Positions 6,927 to 13,620 of a DNA stretch of 20,682 nt are shown here, piece after piece (the first letter of the stretch is position 1; the number at the start of each line of letters is the position of its first letter). A program made the position numbers and the translations under genes. This DNA comes from W1P20-047 sp045118335 (GTDB lineage: Bacteria; Actinomycetota; Coriobacteriia; Coriobacteriales; Eggerthellaceae), in contig JBGUXY010000015.1 of assembly GCA_045118335.1 (NCBI GenBank), positions 1-20,682 of the forward strand. The letters run 5' to 3'. Under the pieces are notes generated by a model. The model ran no database searches, was not told the origin of the DNA, and saw only the letters and a list, made by a program, of their open reading frames with translations.

Positions 6927-8219
6927 CTAGATCTTGTGGATGAACAGGCCGCTTCTAAGCTTCGGCTCGAACCAAGTGGACTTCGGGGGCATGAGTCGGC
7001 CGGCGTCGGCAACGGCAAAGAGCTCTTCGATCTTGGTTGCGGAAAGGGCGAAAGCAGCTGCGCAGTCCACTTGGCAACGGCGTTCCAGCTCGGCGATGCC
7101 GCGGACTCCACCCACGAAGTCGATACGCGGGGAACGGCGCGGGTCGGCGATGCCAAGCACTGGCTGGAAGAGCCTGCGCTGTATCATCGTTACTTCCAGG
7201 GAGGCGGGCACGTCGTCGGCGGGTGGCATTTCTTCGGGCCACACGCGGCAGCGGTACCAGCGTCCGCCCAGGAACGTGGCGAACTTGCCGCGCTCGCTTG
7301 GGCGCAGGAAGGCTTCCGCAGCTTGGCGGTCGTCGGCACCCGTTACCGTAAAAGGCGTTTCGGTGCCGGGTTCGTCTACTGGTTCCACGTCGAAGCGGTA
7401 GTAGAGCTCTTGCAGGAACTCTTCTTCGGAAAGCCCATTCAGGTCGCGCACTACGCGGTCGTAGGGAAGGATTTCCAGTTCGGAATCGGAAAACAGCACG
7501 GCCATGAACCAGTCGCATTCGTGTTCGCCCGGTTGCGTGCCAAACGCCTTTCGGCGAGCCTTTGCCACCTCTGCTGCGGCGGCAACACGATGGTGGCCGT
7601 CTGCGATATAGGCGCTGTCCATGGCGTTGCAGCATTGCTCCACCAGCGCGTTGTCGGCCTCGTCAATCATGAATCCGCGGTGCCGGATACCATCGGATGC
7701 GGTGAAGTCGAACAGCGGCTCGCTTTTACGCGCACGGTCGTACACACAGGCAAGGTCGGCATCGTGGCGATATGCCAAGAAGATGGGGCCTGTTTGGGCT
7801 TCGCATCCGCGGATATGGTTGATACGGTCCATTTCCTTGTCGACGCGCGTGGATTCGTGTTCCTTCACCACGCCGTTGAGGTAGTCGTCCACGGAAACGC
7901 ATCCAACCAAGCCGCACTGAACGCGTCCGCCCATGGTCAGCTCGTAGAGGTAGTAATGCTCTTCCTCGTCTTGGCGCATGAGGCCAAACGATTCAAGGGC
8001 GCCCAGCAAGTCGCCTGCTTTCATGTACACGCGCAGTTCTGAAGGATCGGTTCGCAATGGGAAGTTTACGCTCGGTTCGTCGATGACGATAAAGGAAAGC
8101 GGGTTTTCCTTGGCGATGACGCGCGCTTCCGCGCTGCTTTGGACATCGTAGGGCAATGCCGCGATATCGGCTGCACGCTCTTGCACTGGACGCAATGCGG
8201 CGAAAGGCTTGATCTGCAT
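6927..8219 (-). CDS. DUF1015 family protein
   Basis: The product belongs to the DUF1015 family, conserved in many anaerobes with no firmly established function. The N terminus (MQIKPFAALRPVQ, then AALPYDVQSSAEAR) and the DGHHR motif at residues 207-211 are hallmarks of the family. Members are remotely related to ParB-like folds that include free-serine kinases, so a small-molecule phosphotransfer role is possible; this is inference. I chose the ATG at 8219 (430 residues) rather than the ATG at 8243 because a strong GGAGGAG site lies just before it and the conserved family start begins there. The gene is divergent from dnaE, with a 305-base shared upstream region. No signal peptide or membrane segment is seen, so it is cytosolic. 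A phosphoglycerate dehydrogenase neighbour, which I recall as common for this family, is not in the window. Confidence 0.88.
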   Translation of the reverse strand: MQIKPFAALRPVQERAADIAALPYDVQSSAEARVIAKENPLSFIVIDEPSVNFPLRTDPSELRVYMKAGDLLGALESFGLMRQDEEEHYYLYELTMGGRVQCGLVGCVSVDDYLNGVVKEHESTRVDKEMDRINHIRGCEAQTGPIFLAYRHDADLACVYDRARKSEPLFDFTASDGIRHRGFMIDEADNALVEQCCNAMDSAYIADGHHRVAAAAEVAKARRKAFGTQPGEHECDWFMAVLFSDSELEILPYDRVVRDLNGLSEEEFLQELYYRFDVEPVDEPGTETPFTVTGADDRQAAEAFLRPSERGKFATFLGGRWYRCRVWPEEMPPADDVPASLEVTMIQRRLFQPVLGIADPRRSPRIDFVGGVRGIAELERRCQVDCAAAFALSATKIEELFAVADAGRLMPPKSTWFEPKLRSGLFIHKI

Positions 8220-8524
8220 GGTCTCCTCCAGCTCCCTTTCCATGATGTTTCTGGTTCATCACTATAGCTCTCCGATGCGCGCTGCGACCGTTCCTTCACA
8301 AAAAGCGAAACGGAAGCTCCTGCCAGCGGGAAGAAGCTCCCATGGAGTGGAAGGCGGCAACGCCCTTTGTTGGGACAGGGGTCGTGGAATTCTGAAGCCG
8401 CGGGTCCATTGTTTGTCTTGGCTGGTATGATGGTCTGCGTAACACTCGCGCGTCTACATTCTCAAAACGCATGACACGTACGCGCATGGCACATCAGACA
8501 CGGAAGCGAAGGCGCATCGATCAT
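8220..8524. other. Divergent intergenic region DUF1015 / dnaE
   Basis: This 305-base interval holds the promoters of two divergent genes. Minus-strand TATAGT (8266-8261) is a possible -10 for the DUF1015 gene, with no good -35. Plus-strand TGGTATGAT (8423-8431) is an extended -10 for dnaE. The octamer GAAGCTCC is repeated near 8315 and 8333. I see no gene in the interval. Confidence 0.55.
8423..8431 (+). promoter_or_regulatory. Extended -10 promoter for dnaE-truA
   Basis: TGG-TATGAT matches the extended -10 form (TGnTATAAT) and lies about 94 bases upstream of the chosen dnaE start. No -35 hexamer is found at 16-18 bases, which an extended -10 promoter can tolerate. Confidence 0.5.
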
Positions 8525-11500
8525 ATGGCATTTGTACACCTGCATAACCATACGGAATATTCCCTGCTCGACGGGGCCACGCATGTGAAGGGCATGGTAG
8601 AACGTGCTGCCGAATTGGGCATGCCTGCCGTGGCCATCACCGACCACGGTGTCATGGGCGGTGTCCCGGAACTGTGCGACGCGTGCGATGCCGTCGAGAA
8701 GAAGACCGGCGTTCGTGTGAAACCCATCTACGGTTGCGAAATCTACTTCAGCGCCGACGACCCCATCAAGCGCGAGGGAAAACCGGCCCGCTACCATATG
8801 ATCTTGCTGGCGAAAACCAACGAGGGTTATCACAATCTGTGCCGTTTGGTCAGCGAATCGCATGTGGACAACTACTATTACAAGCCCATGACCACCTATT
8901 CCATGCTGCAGCGCTACTCGAAGGGTCTCATCGGCACGAGTGCCTGCATTGCAGGCATCATCCCCCGCATGCTCGACGAACGCCGCTTCGAAGATGCGGT
9001 GGAGTGGGCGCGAAAGCTTGCGAATGTGTTCGAGCCCGGCGATTTCTACATAGAACTGCAAAACCAGGGCGTCGTTACCGACATGGGCACCTCCCAGACC
9101 GAGCTCAACCGCCAACTGGTGCAGGTGGCTAACGCGGTGGGGCTCAAGTGCATCGCCACGAACGACTTCCATTATCTTACGCGCGAAGACGCGCGGGCGC
9201 AGGACCTCATGCTCTGTATCGGCATGGGCAAGCAGCTCGATGACCCCAAACGCATGCGCTTCGCGAACGAAGAGTTCTACATGAAGACCGAAGAGGAAAT
9301 GCGCGAAGCCTTGGCCGAATTCCCCGAAGCGTGTGACAACACGGTGGAAGTGGCAAACAAGTGCAACGTCGAGCTCGAGCGCGATTCCATCTTGCCGCGC
9401 TTCCCGCTGCCTGCAGGCGAGACTGAAGAATCGTGGTTCCGCAAGCAATGCGAGCGGGGCCTGATCGAGCGATACGGCAACGGCATGGCAAAGACGCTCG
9501 ATGATTTGCCCCGCGTGGTGGTCGAGCGCTACGAATACGAAGCCAGCGTCATCATCCAGCAGGGCTTTCCCGCCTACTTCCTTATCGTGCAGGAGTACAT
9601 CAAGTGGGCGAAAGACCATGGCATCGGCGTGGGTCCGGGCCGCGGATCTGCTGCTGGCGCCATCGTGGCTTATGCCATGGGCATCACCGACCTCGATCCG
9701 CTACCGTATGGCCTGCTGTTCGAGCGATTCCTTTCGCCCGAGCGCGTGGAAATGCCCGATATCGACGTTGATTTCGACGACCAGCATCGTGCCGAGGTCA
9801 TCGACCATGTGCGCGAGGTCTACGGCGAAGACCACATCGCCGGCGTGATTACCTACGGCAAACTGCAGGCGAAGAATGCCATTCGCGATGCTGCGCGCGT
9901 TTTAGGCTATTCCTATGGCGTGGGAGACAGGCTGTGCAAGCTCGTGGGCGACGATTTGGGCATCACCATCCGCAAGGCTATCGAGCAGAATCCCGACCTG
10001 AAGACGGCATACGAAACCGAAGAAGAGTCTCGGGCCGTCATCGATGCCGCGCTGTCCATAGAAGGCAACCTGCGCAACGAAGGCGTGCACGCTTGCGCCA
10101 CCATCATCTGCCGAGATCCGATGTCTGACCATGTGCCCGTCAAGCGCGACACCAAAGGCGGAGGCATCATCACTCAGTACGACGGCCACTACACGCCCGA
10201 TCTGGGGTTGTTGAAGATGGACTTCCTGGGCCTGCGAACGCTGGGCGTGATCAGCCGCGCTTGCAAAAACATCAAGGAGCGCCATGGCATCGAGCTCGAT
10301 CCCTCGAAGCTGCCGCTTGACGACTCCGGTGCCTTCGACCTGATGTGCGGCGGCAACATGGACGGCCTGTTCCAGGTGGAGAGCTCGCTGTACGTGACGC
10401 TATTCGCACGCATGAAGCCGCGCCAGTTCAGCGACATCGTCGCTTCCATTGCGCTGAACCGTCCGGGTCCGTTGCAAAACGGCTTCGTGGATGACTACGT
10501 GGACCGTGTGCAGGGGCGTGCGCCGGTGCGTTACTACGACGACCGCCTGCGACCCATCCTGGAAGAGACGTACGGCACCATCGTCTACCAGGAGCAGATC
10601 ATGCAGATCTCGATGGCCATGTGCGGCTTTTCCGCCGGCAAGGCCGACAAGTTGCGCAAGGCCATGGGCAAGAAGAAGCTCGATATCATGCGTTCGCTCA
10701 AAGACGACTGGGATCAGGGTGCGGCCGATAACGGCTACTCGGTGGAAGTCGCTTCCAAGATTTGGTCCGACGCCGAAAAGTTCGCCGAGTATGCCTTCAA
10801 CAAGTCGCATTCGGCTTGCTATGCCGTGCTGGTCATGCGCACGGCATACCTGAAAGCCCATTATCCCGACGAATTCATGGCGGCCGTGCTCTCAAGCTTC
10901 ATGGGCAACAGCGACAAGCTCATCCACTACATCGCCAGCTGTGCCGCCTCGGGCGTGCGTGTGCTGCCACCAGATATCAACTCGTCGAACCTGGAGTTCA
11001 CGCCCACCGACGAAGGAGTGCGCTTCGGTCTGGCCGGTGTGCGTGGCGTGGGCGAAAAGGTGGTCGAAGCTATCGTGGCCGAGCGCGATGCGAGAGGCCC
11101 CTATACCAGCCTGCACGATTTCGTGAATCGCCTTGACTCCAAATGCTACAACCGAAAGACGCTCGAAGCTCTTATCAAGGCAGGCGCCTTCGATTCCACG
11201 GGATACACCCGCAGGCAGCTCATGTACTTCATCGACGAGACGCCGCTGCTCGAGGGCGCGGCAAAGCGTCAGAAAGACAAGGACATGGGCCAGTTCAGCA
11301 TGTTCGACATGTTTGGCGACGACGAGGATTCCGGTTTTTCCGAAGAAGTGCCCCCGCCAGACGGCGTAGAATGGGACAAGCGCACGAAACTAGCCTTCGA
11401 GAAGGAAATCTTGAAGATATACGTGTCCGACCATCCGCTGCGCCCCTACGAGGGTCAGCTGGCGAAGCTGTCGAAATACCGCCTAGGCGACCTGGCCGAG

Positions 11501-12016
11501 CGCACGCGTGATATCCGCAACGCCACGTTCGTGGGCATGATTTCGACGGTAGCCACCAAGCTCACGAAAACCGGAAAGCGGATGGCGACGTTCACATTGG
11601 AAGACACATCGGGAAGCGTTGAGTGCATCTGCTTTAAGTACGACGATTACAGCAACGCATTGATGGAAGACGCCATCGTGCAGATCAAGGGAAAATACGA
11701 GGTGGGGGACCGCGGCAACCAGCTCATGGCTTACGAAGTGGAAAAGCTGCAGCTGCAGGAACGCGGCGAACAGCATGGGCCGCAAACCGTGCAGATCTCT
11801 ATTCAGCAACGCGATATGTCCCAGGATTCCATGACGTTTCTCACCCAGATATTGAAACGCTATCCTGGGCGCGATGGCGTTGTGCTCTACGTGCATCAAT
11901 CCGATGGGCGCAAATTCCGTGCTGAGCTGCCGATAACCATCGATGCGCACAATGCCGGCGTCTTCAACGAGCTTCGCCAGCTGTTTGGCCGCAAAGTTTG
12001 GAGTGCTGCGTCGTAA
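8525..12016 (+). CDS. dnaE: DNA polymerase III subunit alpha
   Basis: This is the replicative DNA polymerase. The product has 1163 residues, normal for DnaE. An N-terminal PHP domain (about residues 1-220) starts with FVHLHNHTEYSLLDGA and carries ITDHG (38-42), GCE (70-72), SAC (139-141) and NDFHY (213-217), so its metal ligands appear complete. The palm contains GVGPGRGSAAGA, then PDIDVDFDD with catalytic aspartates 412 and 414, and KMDFLGL with the third aspartate at 566. Helix-hairpin-helix and OB-fold segments follow (RNATFVGMISTVATKL). The start at 8525 was chosen because family members begin at MAFVHLHNH; the frame is open to 8471 but those 18 residues are basic and unlike the family. 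The ribosome site (GAAGG, 12 bases upstream) is distant. The last base of the stop is shared with the truA start. Confidence 0.98.
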   Translation: MAFVHLHNHTEYSLLDGATHVKGMVERAAELGMPAVAITDHGVMGGVPELCDACDAVEKKTGVRVKPIYGCEIYFSADDPIKREGKPARYHMILLAKTNEGYHNLCRLVSESHVDNYYYKPMTTYSMLQRYSKGLIGTSACIAGIIPRMLDERRFEDAVEWARKLANVFEPGDFYIELQNQGVVTDMGTSQTELNRQLVQVANAVGLKCIATNDFHYLTREDARAQDLMLCIGMGKQLDDPKRMRFANEEFYMKTEEEMREALAEFPEACDNTVEVANKCNVELERDSILPRFPLPAGETEESWFRKQCERGLIERYGNGMAKTLDDLPRVVVERYEYEASVIIQQGFPAYFLIVQEYIKWAKDHGIGVGPGRGSAAGAIVAYAMGITDLDPLPYGLLFERFLSPERVEMPDIDVDFDDQHRAEVIDHVREVYGEDHIAGVITYGKLQAKNAIRDAARVLGYSYGVGDRLCKLVGDDLGITIRKAIEQNPDLKTAYETEEESRAVIDAALSIEGNLRNEGVHACATIICRDPMSDHVPVKRDTKGGGIITQYDGHYTPDLGLLKMDFLGLRTLGVISRACKNIKERHGIELDPSKLPLDDSGAFDLMCGGNMDGLFQVESSLYVTLFARMKPRQFSDIVASIALNRPGPLQNGFVDDYVDRVQGRAPVRYYDDRLRPILEETYGTIVYQEQIMQISMAMCGFSAGKADKLRKAMGKKKLDIMRSLKDDWDQGAADNGYSVEVASKIWSDAEKFAEYAFNKSHSACYAVLVMRTAYLKAHYPDEFMAAVLSSFMGNSDKLIHYIASCAASGVRVLPPDINSSNLEFTPTDEGVRFGLAGVRGVGEKVVEAIVAERDARGPYTSLHDFVNRLDSKCYNRKTLEALIKAGAFDSTGYTRRQLMYFIDETPLLEGAAKRQKDKDMGQFSMFDMFGDDEDSGFSEEVPPPDGVEWDKRTKLAFEKEILKIYVSDHPLRPYEGQLAKLSKYRLGDLAERTRDIRNATFVGMISTVATKLTKTGKRMATFTLEDTSGSVECICFKYDDYSNALMEDAIVQIKGKYEVGDRGNQLMAYEVEKLQLQERGEQHGPQTVQISIQQRDMSQDSMTFLTQILKRYPGRDGVVLYVHQSDGRKFRAELPITIDAHNAGVFNELRQLFGRKVWSAAS

Positions 12017-12780
12017 TGCCTGCGGTTAGTCTTACGGTTTCATATAACGGTGCGCCGTTTTCCGGGTTTGCGCGCCAGCCTGGTGGCCTGCTTACGGTGC
12101 AAGGCGAACTGGAACATGCGCTGGAATTGCTCTACCGTCGCTCGGTGCCCACGGTGTGCGCGGGGCGCACCGATGCTGGCGTCCATGCGCTGGGTCAAGT
12201 GGTCAGCTTCGATTTGGAAGAAGACGAGCTGGGTGTGCGGAGCGACGATGCGCTCATGCGGTCGCTGAATGCCATCACGCATCGCGCGATTGGGGTTCGC
12301 GAGGTGCGGCATGTGGCAGAAGGATTCTCTGCTCGTTTTGATGCGAAGGCGCGCGAATACCGGTACTTCCTGTCGACCGAGAAGACTCCGCCGCTGGTCA
12401 TGCGTGATTTCTGCTGGCATACGCCAGGCCTGCTCGATCTGGATGCGATGCGTGAAGGCGCGTCGCACCTGGTGGGGGAACACGATTTCAAGAGCTTCTG
12501 CCTTGCGGCTTCGGCGAAAGACAAGCCTACGTGCCGAAACGTCATGCGCATCGATGTGGAACCCGTCGAGATTATGGGTGAGCCGCTCGTGAGCATCACC
12601 GTCGTGGGCAGTTCGTTTCTGCATTCCATGGTTCGCACCATCGTTGGAACGCTGTTGGCCGTAGGCCGCGGGAGACGCGATCCGGATTGGGTGGCTGACG
12701 TGCTAGCTGCTTGCCGCCGGGATGCGGCCGGTGAAAAGGCTCCAGCTTGTGGTCTCGTGTTATGGAAGGTGACGTATTGA
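12016..12780 (+). CDS. truA: tRNA pseudouridine(38-40) synthase
   Basis: TruA converts uridines 38-40 of the tRNA anticodon stem-loop to pseudouridine. The product has 254 residues, typical for the family. The catalytic motif GRTDAGVHALGQV includes the nucleophilic aspartate at residue 53. Other signatures are FSARFDAKAREYRYFL, HDFKSFCLA and the late SFLHSMVRTIVGTLLAVGRG. The ATG at 12016 overlaps the dnaE stop (TAATG), indicating translational coupling, so I prefer it to an in-frame TTG at 11998. Its own stop (TGATG) overlaps the start of the next small gene. All key residues seem present; coupling to the replicative polymerase gene is the unusual point. Confidence 0.96.
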   Translation: MPAVSLTVSYNGAPFSGFARQPGGLLTVQGELEHALELLYRRSVPTVCAGRTDAGVHALGQVVSFDLEEDELGVRSDDALMRSLNAITHRAIGVREVRHVAEGFSARFDAKAREYRYFLSTEKTPPLVMRDFCWHTPGLLDLDAMREGASHLVGEHDFKSFCLAASAKDKPTCRNVMRIDVEPVEIMGEPLVSITVVGSSFLHSMVRTIVGTLLAVGRGRRDPDWVADVLAACRRDAAGEKAPACGLVLWKVTY

Positions 12781-12980
12781 TGGAGCATCGCTCTTCCAAC
12801 AATGGAGGCGGTTCGGCAACCGATGATGTGTCCGCAACGGCAAAGCGGGCCGCTGCGGAGTCTCGTCAACATGGATTTGCGACGTTTCGCGAGCTTTATC
12901 GTTCCCGCGATGGCCGGATTATCATCTACGAAGACGCCGAAGGCCACCTAACTGCAGTCAATACGTCACGTTTGGCTTAA
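12780..12980 (+). CDS. 66-residue protein, unknown, in dnaE-truA operon
   Basis: I do not recognise this protein. The ATG at 12780 overlaps the truA stop (TGATG), and a GGAAGGTGA ribosome site lies about 10 bases upstream, so it is very likely the third gene of the operon. The first third is Ser/Gly/Asn-rich and probably disordered (EHRSSNNGGGSATDD). The rest looks folded: an amphipathic helix (AKRAAAESRQHGFATFRELY) followed by strands in DGRIIIYEDAEGHLTAVN. There is no signal peptide, membrane helix or cysteine. The stop lies only 21 bases from a MITE-like element, so the operon's 3' end may have been altered by insertion. Confidence 0.75.
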   Translation: MEHRSSNNGGGSATDDVSATAKRAAAESRQHGFATFRELYRSRDGRIIIYEDAEGHLTAVNTSRLA

Positions 12981-13001
12981 CGATTCGTCTCAGACAATCA
13001 T

Positions 13002-13048
13002 TGAGTCCGCATTTTCGGGCAGAATTGCAGAAAATCGGCCATATGGTG
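13002..13048 (+). repeat. Left terminal inverted repeat
   Basis: This arm pairs base for base with 13156-13202 except at 13040. It contains a CATATG site at 13040-13045 that the other arm has as CATATA, so the arms have diverged by one substitution. Confidence 0.85.
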
Positions 13049-13155
13049 TGGATTGCTGGTCGAGTTAAACCTCGACTGTCGGTAAAGAATTGACGTTTCC
13101 CCAGCTCGCTTGTTATTAATGGCAAACTGCCGTAGCGTTTCGAAGTTCTAATTCG

Positions 13156-13202
13156 CACCATATAGCCGATTTTCTGCAATTCTGCCCGAAAATGCGGACT
13201 CA
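13156..13202 (-). repeat. Right terminal inverted repeat
   Basis: This is the inverted copy of 13002-13048, ending GCGGACTCA. The similarity stops abruptly at both outer ends (13001/13203), which marks the element boundary. Confidence 0.85.
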
Positions 13203-13326
13203 TGGCAAAAAAGTATCGAATAGTCTGCAAGCGGAATGAGTTGGGAAGCGAAATCATGCTCGTGGGTTCAATCATCATGTTGTTACCGCTGCCGAGGATT
13301 TCGGTGAGTGCGTAAAGCTCGGCTGC

Positions 13327-13384
13327 GTATCGGGAATTGCAATCGACCCGATACCGCGCATCGTTTTTGATCGATGCGCGGTAT
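13327..13384 (+). promoter_or_regulatory. Two overlapping, mutually exclusive hairpins
   Basis: GTATCGGG (13327-13334) can pair with CCCGATAC (13347-13354). ATACCGCGCATCG (13351-13363) can pair perfectly with CGATGCGCGGTAT (13372-13384) around a T-rich loop. The two helices compete for ATAC at 13351-13354. This is the geometry of a switching structure, but there is no T tract after the second stem. It lies about 75 bases upstream of the predicted transporter promoter, so it may belong to the upstream transcript or to DNA-level regulation. Confidence 0.4.
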
Positions 13385-13458
13385 GCCTGCGCATGATGCT
13401 GAACTGGGATGGCGATTGCAGCGGGTGGTTGCCGTTCGAGTCGTGAACATTTTTCAAA

Positions 13459-13489
13459 TTCGCCAAACTGGCGAAATGTCTAGTATACT
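13459..13489 (+). promoter_or_regulatory. Transporter promoter with 17-bp palindromic operator
   Basis: TATACT at 13484-13489 is a good -10 hexamer. A perfect palindrome, TTCGCC-AAACT-GGCGAA (13459-13475), occupies the -35 area where no consensus hexamer is seen. A dyad there is a typical repressor or activator site. The start codon of the symporter is about 131 bases downstream. The regulator is unknown; both tetR-family genes of the window are several kilobases away. Confidence 0.55.
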
Positions 13490-13620
13490 GGCACATCTGA
13501 GCAAGCTGCTCTTCGCGCGATCCGGTCGTTGCAACGACTGCGGTTCGAGTGAGTTAGACATAAAGCCCATACGACATGCGTGGGCTGAAAGTTCCATAAT
13601 TGGTTAGAGGGGCGAAAACT

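Larger units (their letters stand above)
13002..13202. mobile_element. MITE-like element with 47-bp terminal inverted repeats
   Basis: The left arm 13002-13048 (starting TGAGTCCGCATTTTCGGG) and the right arm 13156-13202 are inverted complements over 47 bp with a single mismatch (C at 13040 against A at 13164). Weaker pairing continues for about 7 bp inwards. The 107-base interior codes for nothing; it has small hairpins GTCGAG/CTCGAC (13059-13076) and GGCA/TGCC (13121-13131). Total length 201 bp, long near-identical termini and lack of coding capacity fit a miniature inverted-repeat transposable element. No clean target-site duplication could be defined. The transcript would fold into a very long hairpin 22 bases after the operon's last stop codon and could terminate it or protect its 3' end. 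Confidence 0.7.
12981..13620. other. Gene-poor 640-base region before the transporter
   Basis: No gene is supported here. The interval holds, in order, a MITE-like element (13002-13202), about 120 bases with nothing recognisable, two overlapping hairpins (13327-13384), a promoter with a palindrome (13459-13489) and a structured-looking 131-base leader of the transporter gene. The leader has a perfect 14-base palindrome (GTCGTTGCAACGAC, 13525-13538) and a bulged hairpin (AGCCC...GGGCT, 13564-13586). Confidence 0.6.

Noticed and set aside
6912..8042. 376-residue plus-strand frame opposite the DUF1015 gene
   Set aside because: The minus-strand frame carries the DUF1015 hallmarks and a strong ribosome site; this is its shadow.
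8462..9619. 385-residue minus-strand open frame opposite the start of dnaE
   Set aside because: Antisense of the conserved PHP domain and without protein-like features.
12958..13278. 106-residue minus-strand frame running through the MITE-like element
   Set aside because: It reads through both inverted repeats, has no ribosome site and encodes no recognisable protein.
13541..13552. GGTTCGAGT resembling a tRNA T-loop
   Set aside because: The flanking bases cannot form the T stem and no acceptor or anticodon arms are found around it.
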